Shown: one piece after another, positions 54,480 to 64,000 of the stretch
Position numbering within the stretch: the stretch's first letter is position 1
How the letters are laid out: each line of letters begins with the position of its first letter
Origin: Cordilura impudica
Lineage: Eukaryota > Arthropoda > Insecta > Diptera > Scathophagidae
DNA: 64,000 nucleotides
Assembly: GCA_963682025.1 (NCBI GenBank)
Contig: OY821518.1
Coordinates: 125,326,800-125,390,799, forward strand
Direction: 5' to 3'
Notes under the pieces: model-generated
What the model was told of the DNA's origin: nothing
The model's input: only the letters and a program-made list of their open reading frames with translations
Database searches by the model: none
Translations under genes and position numbers: made by a program

Positions 54480-56795
54480 TTTTTTTTTTTTTGTTTACTT
54501 TAATATTTACATTTTGTTAAGAAGATATATGTATTTACATTATTTACATTTATATAAAGTAATAAAGTTTATTTCCTGTACGGGAGATCTAACATATGAA
54601 ACCTTTTCAGTCTTCTAACCTCTTCCGTTTCATCTAATAAAGATATTGTTTAAGCATTACAATGGTTACTAAGTCGGTCTATATATCGAGAGCTAAATCT
54701 GTTTATTTCATCTTTTATGTATGGTATTTTAAGGTCTTGATGAATTTGCTTATTTGTTACAAACCAAGGAGCATTTACTATACACCTTAGAGTTTTAGAC
54801 TGATATCGCTGTAGTATTTCTATATTTAAATTACTTGTTGTTCCCCATAATTGGGTTCCATATGTCCATACGGGTTTCAGACTTTCGACCTAACAACCAG
54901 TACATCTTTTTAGTTTTAATATTAAGATATTCTCTCTTCGCTTTAATGTGATCTTTCCACGTAAGTCGACGGTCAAGATGCATTCCCAAATATTTTACAG
55001 TATTTTGTTTTGGTATTTCAGAACCGTTTATATATAATGGTGGACACTCATCTTTTCCTAACGTAAATGTGATATGACTTGATTTTTCTGTATTGATGCT
55101 TATCTTCCATTGTGTTAACCATTGTTGTAGGTTATTTAATTCTCTTTGTACCCAATAAGATGCTTCCAGTGTCATCCGCATAAGTGGCTAATGTTACGTT
55201 ATCAGTTACTGGCATATCTGAAGTATATATGGTGTACAATATTGGGCCTAGCACACTGCCTTGTGGCACGCTTGTTTTTATGTGACATATATTAGATGCT
55301 TCATCGCTTACTTTTACATAATATGTTCGTTCCTCCAAGTACGATTTTAAAAACAAATAATATGGGGTTTGTAATATCAATTTGAGCTTGTATAACAGTC
55401 CATCGTGCCATACCCTATCAAAAGCTTGTTTAACATCTAGAAACACTGCAGAGCAATACATTTTTCTTTCAAGAGTATCTGTGATAACATTTACGATTCG
55501 GTGACACTGTTCCGGTGTTCCATGCTTATGACGAAAGCCAAATTGATGATCCGGTATAATTTTCTGAGCCTCTAAAATTGGTAACAATCTACATGAGAAT
55601 AATCTCTCAAAAAGTTTGGAAAATATTGGCAACAAACTTATTGGCCTATATGATGAAATTAAATTTTCTGGTTTGTTTGGCTTTGGGATCATTAAAATTT
55701 CTGCGCATTTCCATTGACACGGAAAGTGGGACAATCTTAAAATAGAGTTGTATGTGAGCGTTAAAAACAGTATGCATTTCTTTGATAAAGACTTGGCCAC
55801 TATAGCATCTATTTTATCATAACCAGGAGACTTGTTGTTATTGAGTTTGGAGATTTCGGATTGCACCTCTCTTGGTGGGAACGATTTTATCGGAAGATCC
55901 ATTTGGCAAGGCGATTGTAAAAATGTCAGTACATTACATTCACTGGTTGAATTGTTTATTGGAAATGATTTAAATATTCAGAAAACGAGTCAGCTTTACT
56001 TTTATTACTTCTGCACCAATTACTGTTCGTGCCTTTTATTGGAACATTTCTTTTAGCTGGTTTCTTTAAATACTTTGTGGCTTTCCATAAACTGTACTCA
56101 CTATTGTTTGTTGTATCTAGGTTTCTTAAGAAATTAGATAATTCATCATCCTTTTGGAGGTAGTTTGATGCTTGGTTATAGTTCGTTTTATCTCTTGGAT
56201 TTCTGCTTGATTGCCATATTCGGCGTAGCCTTCTTTTATTTCTTATTAAATTTCGTATTTCTGAGGAAATAATGATCTTTCTACCATTTTGTGGTGTTGT
56301 TTGAGGAGTAGACAGTAATGCGGCTTCATGAATCAGATTTGTGAATTTTTCAACAGCTGTTTCAATTTCATCACTTGACTTCAAATGTATATTAAGTTGT
56401 AAATTCTGAACCATCCAGTATTGAAAAGAGTTGATGTCAGTTTTGTGTGAAATTACCTTACAGTTTTTGTTTACATTTTGTAAAAAAGTGCTGTAATTTA
56501 AAATTATAGGTGTGTGATCAGAACTAAGATCATCACAATCTTTGATATCAAGTAGATGCCTAGATATACCAGAGCAAACAAAAAAGTCCAATAAATCAGG
56601 TATTTTATAAGGGTCGCTTGGCCAATATGTTGGTCTACCTGTAGATACAGTCTTATAATTGTGCTTAGTTATACATTTATAAAGCTCATTTCCCTTAGGA
56701 TTGGCAAGTCTTGAGCCCCACCAAGGATGTCTGGCATTAAAATCGCCGCCAACAATAAATCTGGGACCAAGATTTTGGAAAAAATGTTAAATGAA
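54480..56795 (-). mobile_element. Jockey-type LINE, 5'-truncated
   Basis: A non-LTR retrotransposon on the minus strand. The 3' side ends in a T-rich run on the plus strand (about 54477-54493), consistent with a poly(A) tail. The coding region enters at about 56790 in the middle of the endonuclease and ends after the reverse transcriptase C-terminal domain. ORF1 and the start of ORF2 are missing, the usual outcome of incomplete reverse transcription. Confidence 0.85.
54580..56795 (-). pseudogene. LINE ORF2 remnant: AP endonuclease end plus reverse transcriptase
   Basis: Order along the protein: FFQNLGPRFIVGGDFNARHP and LSSDHTPI (end of the AP-like endonuclease, about 56780-56500); a linker with RNKRRLRRIWQSSR; then reverse transcriptase blocks NNNKSPGYDKID, YRPISLLPIFSKLFERL, HQFGFRHKHGTPEQC, VFLDVKQAFDRVWHDGLLYK, TSVPQGSVLGPILYTIYTSD and YADD (55171-55182). 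Downstream lie INTEKSSHITFTLG, VKYLGMHLDRRLTWKDHI and YQSKTLRCIVNAPWFVTN. Frameshifts occur near 55957, 55165 (with a small deletion after YADD) and 54860, and a stop near 54651. Jockey clade is inferred from these motifs. Confidence 0.88.
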
Positions 56796-57279
56796 TTACC
56801 AAAAGAAAAAAACAAGAAAGCATATTATACATAAGGAAATAAAAAATAATACTATATAATTTAAAAAATTAATTAAAAAGGCAATTAAAAATTCGCATTA
56901 AAATTAAAATGCTGTTACACGAAAACTGCTCCAATGATTTTTCTTTTATTTTTTATTTTTGCTTTCAAGCCCATCTTTTTGTTATCATATCTTGAAAATT
57001 CCCTTAGCAATTTTTTTTTAAGCTGTAATATAGTGCCATCAAAGCTCATGTTTGTGAAGTATTTTTTTCAGCAGTTCTTTATTTCCCCCAGGTGTGATAT
57101 GTATGTGTTTAAAACTGATCGGTGACTTGTATTATCGAAAAATGCAAACAAATTTCAAAAGATTTAAAAGAATTACTTACAAAACTATGGAAGGAATATA
57201 ATTAAATGCATGAAATCGAAAAAATAGCAAAAAGGACATATAGTTCCATCTAATACATTGTAAAAACCTTTCAAAAAAA
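56796..57279. other. Unassigned stretch
   Basis: AT-rich; no gene recognised. It includes the insertion point of the truncated LINE. Confidence 0.4.
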
Positions 57280-57850
57280 TAATTCTTTGAAAAGCTAGTG
57301 GCAGTGGACGTCCAAGGAAAATATATACTGCTCAGATTGAACGAAAAATACGTGATCTTGTGAATTAGGAACCAAAACTGTTTGCTCTTTATGTTGCTAA
57401 CAAACTTAAAAACTCTGTAATAGTTGATGAGAAACTTCGTTCATTCGAAGGAATTATACAAAGACGCAGCTCGCAAAAATCCCCACCTTTCCAACAAATG
57501 TATGCAAATGAGTTTATATTTGAGAATGGCGATCGAAAATTTCTGTAGCGAAATTTGTAAGTCCACGTAGTCTTTGTGTTATGAACTGTTAATCGCGGTG
57601 GTGGAAATGTAATGGTGTGGGGGTATGAGTTCAAATGGAGTGGGAAATTTTGCTTTTGTGCAAAGAAGTATGAACAAAACGGATTATCTAAATATTTCTT
57701 AAAAATAACTTGTTCCAATCTGCCCAAAAAACTGGTTTGGTGGATAGCCTTGTCTTTGGCCAAGTGAAGGAAAAACAAAGTATTAGCTTAACTTCACGAA
57801 AGCCCGGATTTAAATCCGATAGAAAATTTATGGGCACTAGGGTGGGTCGC
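57280..57850 (+). pseudogene. Tc1-like transposase remnant
   Basis: Shifting frames give KASGSGRPRKIYTAQIERKI and EPKLFALYVANKLKNSVIVD (DNA-binding region), then NRGGGNVMVWGYEFKWSGKF (HGGGSVMVWG block) and SPDLNPIENLWAL near 57805-57840 with the catalytic Glu. The segment that should carry QQDN is degenerate. Several stops. It differs in sequence from the Tc1 remnant at 15300-16215. Confidence 0.75.
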
Positions 57851-57995
57851 TTTGTAGGGAGGCAAAAAAAATCGTTCAAGTGACAAGGAAAATCATATTC
57901 TAGGGATCAAAATAAGAAACTTTGTCCAAGGAACCATTCCTCTAAAACGAATTCTGATGTCCCGACTTTTGACCTGTCTGTCTGTCTGCCATGGG
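57838..57995 (+). repeat. Family G repeat, copy 1
   Basis: ACTAGGGTGGGTCG, ATTCTAGGGATCAAAATAAG, AAACGAATTCTGATGTCCCG and ACTTTTGACCTGTCTGTCTG match 59180-59325 in reverse at high identity. Non-coding; class unknown. The bases to 58218 contain repeated AGTCACG but no gene. Confidence 0.6.
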
Positions 57996-58218
57996 ACAAC
58001 CCCATTTCCCCTTATGCAATTGATCTGCAACTTGGCCCATAGTCTTGTTGTCACTACAGATTAATTTTGGGGTAGTCACGCAGTCACGCATAGTCACGGA
58101 GTGATCTAAAAGTTATTTACCATCACCCGATAGATCTTTTTGAATAACATAATATAGTCAAGGCGTATGACTATTATTTATTAGCAGAGTAGAAGATACG
58201 TATACGTATGAGTGTTAA

Positions 58219-58998
58219 TTATACCCTATACCACTATGTGGTTTGGGTATAATGACTTTGTGCTGCTGTTTGTAACAACCAAAAATATTTGACCTAGACC
58301 CATCTTTAATTATACCGATCGGATCAGAATCACTTTCTGAGTTGATTTAACAATGTCCGTCCGTCCGTCCGTCTGTGTGTCCATGTAAAGCTTGTAATCA
58401 AACTGCAGGTCGCAAATATGAATATATTTTGATGAAATTTGGTATATAAGCTTTTATCGGCCATGGGATGAACGCTATTGAAATTGGTGACAATCGGTCC
58501 ATGTTCAGACCTAGCCCCCATACAAATTACCCATATGAAATCGACATAAATTGTCATAAGATCCAAATTGTCATATAAATCTTACTCAAATTGGGTTTGT
58601 ATGCGTTCATTACATCCACTAATGAGTAGTCCAAAAATGATCCCTTTGACCCCATATAGAGCTGCTTCCCGATCTTCACTTAAATCTATCAAAAAACAAA
58701 AATATTGCACTGATTCTTCTCAAATTTTGCTGGTATATATTTTTGCAAAATAGAAGAGACTTTACCAAACATGGTCAGGATCGGTCCATTTTTGGGCTTA
58801 GTCTCCATATAGATATAGCATCCGATATGAACTTTTTCATATCTGCAGCCGAAAAAATTAATAAAAATCCCACTCAAATTTGATTTATGCTTACTTTCTA
58901 TATCCAGTTAGTTGGGCCTAAGAGATAGGGTTTCTAAACGCATGGTATAGGGTATCGTATAGTCGGTCTAGACCGACTATAATTTTCTTACTTGTTTT
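58219..58998 (-). mobile_element. Family A element, complete
   Basis: Inverted full copy from ATACCCTATACCACTATGTG to ATAATTTTCTTACTTGTTTT with an intact palindrome and a three-unit GTCC core. A small deletion lies near 58645. Confidence 0.92.
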
Positions 58999-59039
58999 AA
59001 TATTTAATCAAACATACTCAGCCCAATTCTAAACAAAAA

Positions 59040-59335
59040 ATTGTGATTTTTGAAAAGTTTTGTATGGGGAACCCCCCAGGGGGTTTCAGGGGGTAGGTCG
59101 GCCCTCCAAAGTTAGTGGGGGTCGATCATACATTTGGTACCGATTGGGGCACCCTAAATGGGTCAAAGTAAGACAGACAGACAGACAGGTCAAAAGTCGG
59201 GACATCAGAATTCGTTTTAGAGCTATGGTTCCTCGGGCAATGTTTTTTATTTTGATCCCTAGAATACGATTTTCGTTGTCACTTGGGCGATTTTTAACTC
59301 GACCCGCCCTAATGGGTACATATGAATACAAAGTT
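59040..59335 (-). repeat. Family G repeat, copy 2
   Basis: Reverse-orientation partner of 57838-57995, here longer. It includes a (GACA)n run at about 59172-59187, a G-rich tract (59070-59120) and the end-like TCGACCCGCCCTAAT near 59312. Open frames across it run on both strands and reflect the absence of stops in GC-rich sequence, not a gene. Confidence 0.6.
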
Positions 59336-59470
59336 AAAGGGTTACCAGATTTCTAACAACGTAACCGTAAAAATCGCCTTAAGAGATATATGATGTTATA
59401 TTCCAGGAGAAGTTTGATGCCAAAAAGACTTTTTGCCATTTAAGAAACTAAAGGTCAACAAAAAAAAAAT

Positions 59471-60273
59471 AACAAGTAAGAAAATTATAGTCGGTATAGA
59501 CCGACTATACGATACCCTATACCATGCGTTTAGAGACCCTATCTCTCAGGCCCAACTAACTGGATATAGTAAATAAGCATAAACCAAATTTGAGTGGGAT
59601 TTTTATTAATTTTTTCGGCAGCACATATGAAAAAGTTCATATCGGATGCTATATCTATATGGAGACTAGGCCCAAAAATGGACCGATCCCGACCATGTTT
59701 GGTAAAGTCTCTTCTATTTTGCAAAAATATATACAAGCAAAATTTGAGAAGAATCAGTGCAATATTTTTGTTTTTTGATAGATTTAAGTGAAGATCGGGA
59801 AGCAGCTCTATATGGGGCCTATGACTAAGAGTTGTCCAATAGGAATCATTTTTGGACTACTGATTAATGGATGTAATATATACATACAAACCCAATTTGA
59901 CTAAGATTTGTATGATAATTTGGATCTTATGGCAATATATGTTGATTTCATATGGGTCATTTGTATGGGGGCTAGGTCTGAACATGGACCGATTATCACC
60001 AATTTCAACAGCGTTCATCCCATGGCCAATAAAAGATCAAATACCAAATTTCATCAAAATATATTCATATTTGCGACCTGCAGTTTGATTACAAGCTTTA
60101 CATGGACACACAGACGGACGGACGGACGGACGGACATCGTTAAATCGAATCAGATGGTGCTTCTGATTCGATCGTTATAATTAAAGATGGGTGTATGTCA
60201 AATATTTTTGGTTGTTACAAACAGCAGCACAAAGTCATTATACCCAAACCACATAGTGGTATAGGGTATAAAA
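59471..60273 (+). mobile_element. Family A element, complete
   Basis: Full copy with 5' AACAAGTAAGAAAATTATAG, palindrome GTCGGTATAGACCGAC (one change), five GGAC-type units (about 60114-60133) and the 3' stem-loop end. Confidence 0.92.
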
Positions 60274-60304
60274 ACTGTAACTTTCATTGAAATTCCGGGA
60301 CTTA

Positions 60305-60550
60305 TACAACCAATTTTGGTGAATTTAAATATCAACTTGCTCAGGATGTCAATGAATCATTGTCATTACAAAATGAGCAACCCAGTTGATGTATTGGGGG
60401 CGAGATCGTCATTTCCACAGACGGACATCCCTATATCAACTAAGCTTGTTATAAAGTTCAAGAATATATGTATATATTTTTGAGGTCCTTTTTTTTCCGG
60501 TATGACAAACTTATATATGCCCTCTGCACACTTGTGTGGAAAGTATCATA
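60305..60550 (+). mobile_element. Family D 3' fragment
   Basis: TCAGGATGTCAATGAATCAT through CACAGACGGACATCCCTATA to CCTCTGCACACTTGTGTGGA. It is the last ~250 bp of family D with a minimal microsatellite. Confidence 0.7.
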
Positions 60551-60556
60551 TATTAA

Positions 60557-61010
60557 CTAACTGCTCCCAGCCCTCGAAATTCGTGTGCAAATTCTAGGAA
60601 ATTTTATTTTTTCATTTAACAAATTATTTTATAAGACCCTAAAGGTATGCTAAACAATTTTAGCCAATTCACAATTCAACACTTTTTTTTGTCGTTATTC
60701 GTTTATGTCCAAATTATTTTTGTCCTTATTGTCGTTATTGGTTTATGTCCAAAATTATTTTTCAATTCAACATAGGGCTTTTTGAAAATACATTAATAAT
60801 TTTATGTATGTGTTAGTAGCAACTTTAAATGCATTTTACTCCAAAAAATGTAAAAATGAAAAATCTGTAAATCTGATGGACAGCTAAAATGAAATAAAAT
60901 GAAATTTCAAATCAGGGATGTTTGGTCAAAATAGAATTAAAAATTACAAAGTTATATCGATCATAAGAATTTGCCTTGCCTATTAATATTAAAGAATCCA
61001 TTTAGTCAAA
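60557..61010 (+). mobile_element. Family E (Tc1-like) end fragment
   Basis: CCCAGCCCTCGAAATTCGTG, CCCTAAAGGTATGCTAAACA and TGTTAGTAGCAACTTTAAAT match 16323-16700. It carries a small internal duplication of GTCGTTATTSGTTTATGTCC (about 60690 and 60729). Confidence 0.65.
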
Positions 61011-61684
61011 AATTTATAAAAATAATATATGAAAATCAATTTTTAAAAACTCATAAAACATTTTATACAAAACCACTACCACAAATCACATAGATTTCAA
61101 TATTTACATTTGGTACTTGATTATGCTCATTCAACAGATTTTTTTTTCTTGAGTTTAAAATCTTAAACTGCCAATGAAAATTAAAATACTTATTGCAATC
61201 AATATCTTAACGTATTTCTTCGTCTTTTATATTGAAGATGTCGAAGTCATTGTCAGCATAAAATAAAATAAAGTAAAAAGAAAAAAGAAAAAATTTACAC
61301 GAAAATATTTATCATTCATCATTTAATACATTACAATAACAGTAACAGTAACAATAACAATAACCATACTATGTTGGTTAAAAACAAATCACTACAAATA
61401 ATAATACAACAACACAAATATTCCAATACAAAAACAAAACAAAAAAGGTTAAAACCCCAATCAACGTCATCATCGTCAGCATCTTTAATAATATTCGAGG
61501 ACTGGAGCAGGAAAATAAAAATCACATAAGTTAAAATATTGCACAAAAAAAACACAAAAACAATAAAATAAATTTTGTTAGGTCAAGATGGCTGACTTGA
61601 GGCCTTACATTAATTTGATTATAATACGTTTGTCAGGAATATGTATAAAAAAAAAAACAATTTAAAAATTTTTTCGTTATTCTC
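61011..61684. other. Unassigned stretch
   Basis: AT-rich, with an AACAGT/AACAAT microsatellite at about 61334-61363. No gene recognised. Confidence 0.4.
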
Positions 61685-61687
61685 TTA

Positions 61688-62057
61688 TGCCGGTTTTCTC
61701 AATGTATCGTCAAACTGCCTGTTACTTAACCAGGACATAAATTTATTGGACCGATAAACTGCCGGTTAACAATTTAGGTTTTCTCAATGTACCGACAAAA
61801 ACATTATTTTCAGTTGGCAATGCCTCTCAAAATGCGTATGAAAGTTGGGAGAATTATTTTCAGTTGGCAATGCCTCTCAAAATTGATATGAAAGTTGGGG
61901 GAATAATTTATCTGTACGATAAATAAATAATTGGCAGATGAGTGCCGATTAGCTTGGCGACAAATTAGAAGCAAACCAGACATTGAGAAAACCAAATTTC
62001 TTTAATCGGCAGTTTTTCGTTGGGATAAAAGATAATCGCTTATTGAGAAAACGGGCA
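61688..62057. mobile_element. 370-bp MITE with TTA target duplication
   Basis: The ends TGCCGGTTTTCTCAATG and, inverted, TGCCCGTTTTCTCAATA are flanked by TTA on both sides (61685-61687, 62058-62060). A second inner pair of the same motif (GGTTTTCTCAATG at about 61778, CATTGAGAAAACC at about 61981) makes the ends nested. The interior contains a 51-bp direct duplication (61803-61853 and 61854-61904). TTA duplication suggests PIF/Harbinger; no transposase is present. Confidence 0.75.
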
Positions 62058-62060
62058 TTA

Positions 62061-63080
62061 ATCTGTTTGGCCCTCAACGATTTAAATTAAATTGTTAAAG
62101 AATTCTTTCGAAGGAAATTTCATTGACGTCTTTGTTCAAATGCAATTGATTTAAGCTATTTCGAATCAACTAATATTTTCTCAATCCATCATGTAGGGTA
62201 CACAAATCGAAACAATACAACACTTTCTTTCTTTCACCATCACAGCATTGTGATAGTTATTTAAAAAAATATTTCTTATTTTTCTAAATTATCTTCATGT
62301 TTGAGGAAGTACAAAATATGGTCGATGGCGTAAAATCTTGTTATTTATTTTATTTTTGTAAGCAATTCACACCTCATAAATCATAAATCGTGTCTAATGT
62401 ATATAACTAACTAACGACAACAACAAATACCATATAATGATGATGATGGTGATGATGATGCATCTGTTGTAATTGCAATAATATCGACTGCCACAGCAGC
62501 AGAATTCCCTTTTCTGTCTCAAGTAGTAGTTGCATTGTCCACTCTCTCACACACACACTTACAACCAGGGCACTTACATATTTATCGATGTGGATATTGT
62601 ATTTCACTAAAAGCTTGTTAACAACCTTTAATGCTATTACTTGCATTAAACATCAAAGAAAATGCATTTAACAGTTTTTAAAATGTGGCATTGTTTTTTT
62701 ATATGAGTCTCAAATGATTTTTTTTTTGTATTGATTTGCAAAAGTACATTCTATTTGCCTGTATTTACGATCTAGGAAAGGACAATTTGAAACAAAATTA
62801 TTAATTATTAACTGCTACGAAGATTCAGCTTCCCCTTGAAGGTCGCGGGTGCAACGCTGATATGTGACGGCCCGTTTTTCAATCAAGTTATAATTTAACT
62901 CAGTCCTTTAAAAATTTTTTGAAATTCACAGGCCAAATTTTAATCGAACATGACCAATAGGGGCCAAGGTATAGCATCGTGTAATTTTTATACCTAGACC
63001 ATGTCCCATTGCATACGACCACCTCCCCATATTTGACACAGATTTTGTGAAAGATTTTATAAAATGATGTATGTCAAATT
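62061..63080. other. Unassigned stretch
   Basis: Contains a (GAT)n-like run at about 62438-62465. No gene recognised. Confidence 0.4.
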
Positions 63081-63081
63081 A

Positions 63082-63150
63082 AAGATGGGTCTACGTCAAA
63101 TATTTTTGGTAGTTAAAAACAGCAGCACAAAGTCATTATACCCAATACCA
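63082..63150 (+). mobile_element. Family A 3' end fragment, head-to-head with an inverted copy
   Basis: AAAGATGGGTCTACGTCAAA to ATTATACCCAATACCACT is a direct 3' end. It is followed immediately by an inverted family A sequence, so the two form an imperfect inverted repeat. Confidence 0.65.
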
Positions 63151-63580
63151 CTATTACGTAGACCTATCTTTAATTATACCGGTCGACTCAGAATCACTTT
63201 CTGAATCGATTTAGCGATGTCCGTCCGTCCGTCCGTCTGTGTGTCCATGTAAAGCTTGTAATCAAACAACAGGTCACAAATGTGAATATATTTTGATGAA
63301 ATTTGGTATGTTAGCTTTCATCGATCATAGGATGAACGCTGTTGAAATTGGTGAAATTCGGTCCATGTTGAGACCTAGTCCCCACACAAATGACGCCTAT
63401 GAAATCGACATAAATTGCCATAAGATCCAAATTATCGTATAGATCTCAGTCAAACTGGGTTTGTATGTGTATATTATATCCATTAATCAGTAGTCCAAAA
63501 ATAATCCCCATTGGACAATTCTTAGTCATAGGCCCCATATAGAGCTGCTTCCCGATGTTCACTTAAATCTATCAAAAAAT
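63151..63580 (-). mobile_element. Family A element, 3' half, cut by another copy
   Basis: Inverted copy from ACGTAGACCTATCTTTAATT through a three-unit GTCC core to CTATCAAAAAATAAA at about 63580. There a direct copy starts. The break is at the same A-tract as in the split copy at 20175. Confidence 0.8.
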
Positions 63581-64000
63581 AAAACAAGTAAGAAAATTAT
63601 AGTCGGTCTAGACCGACTATATGATACCCTATACCATGCGTTTAGAGACCCTATTTCATAGGCCCACCTAACTGGACATAGAAAATAAGCATAAACCAAA
63701 TTTGTGTGGGATTTTTATTAATTTTTTTGGCTGCAGATATGCAAAAGTTCATATCGGATGCTATATCTATATGGGGACTAGGCCCAAAAATGGACCGATC
63801 TTGACTATGTTCGGTAAAGTCTCTTGTATTTTGCAAAAATATATACAAACAAAATTTGAGAAGAATCAGTGCAATATTTTTGTTTTTTGATAGATTTAAG
63901 TGAAGATCGGGAAGCAGCTCTATGTGGGGCATATGACTAAGAGTTGTCCCATAGGGACCATGTTTGGACTACTCATTAATGGATGTAATAAACGCATACA
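63581..64000 (+). mobile_element. Family A element, cut by the window end
   Basis: 5' ACAAGTAAGAAAATTATAGT with an intact palindrome, running to the window edge about halfway through the element. Confidence 0.9.

Noticed and set aside
59060..59356. 98-codon plus-strand frame in family G copy 2.
   Set aside because: Overlaps a repeated non-coding sequence; the second copy does not preserve the frame.

Overview
This is an AT-rich stretch of eukaryotic nuclear DNA, almost certainly from an insect and most likely a higher fly (Diptera). I infer this from the mix of repeats: INE-1/DINE-1-like short elements with a GGAC/GTCC microsatellite core, Helitrons, Transib, Tc3-like, Tc1-like and several mariner-type transposons, and a Jockey-type LINE. 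I found no host protein-coding gene, no functional tRNA or rRNA gene and no long terminal repeat element. The window reads as intergenic or heterochromatin-like repeat landscape, and nearly every recognisable coding segment is a decayed transposase or reverse transcriptase.

Layout, left to right. 1-4.4 kb: ends of two DINE-like families and a short Helitron that keeps both termini and a piece of its replication initiator gene. 4.4-13.6 kb: two copies of repeat family B, a mariner-type element with a DINE-like element nested in it, and a structurally complete Transib (8774-12032) with 5-bp target duplications. 14.7-21.2 kb: a tRNA-derived SINE, Tc1 remnants and several copies of DINE-like family A, one inserted in another. 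21.5-25 kb: three mariner remnants. 25.1-29.3 kb: a large copy of family D containing a small MITE, then a Tc3-like element with a spliceosomal intron. 30-34 kb: a Helitron minisatellite array with a second complete Transib (31122-34014). 34-42.4 kb: a MITE, a mariner, a head-to-tail array of three family A copies and a Tc1 remnant. 42.4-46 kb holds nothing I recognise. 46-50 kb: an inverted second copy of family D and another Helitron array with its 3' end. 50-57 kb: family A, a foldback element, a nearly intact DD41D mariner inserted in a Helitron array, and a 5'-truncated LINE. 57-64 kb: a Tc1 remnant, more family A copies and a TTA-flanked MITE.

The most informative objects are the two Transib elements. 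Transib transposase is the homologue of the RAG1 core. Both copies have 5-bp target duplications (TGACG and CACCG), and their ends look like recombination signal sequences: a heptamer, a 22-23 bp spacer and a nonamer-like A-rich block. Other points worth a second look are the intron in the Tc3-like transposase, self-nested and tandem copies of family A, an empty-site proof for a 117-bp MITE, and a DD41D mariner that is only two single-base indels away from an open frame.

Family names A to G are labels used here. Orientation of families A and D is given so that the 3' stem-loop end (GGTATAGGGTATAA in A, GGAGGGTATAAAA in D) is on the right of a + copy.
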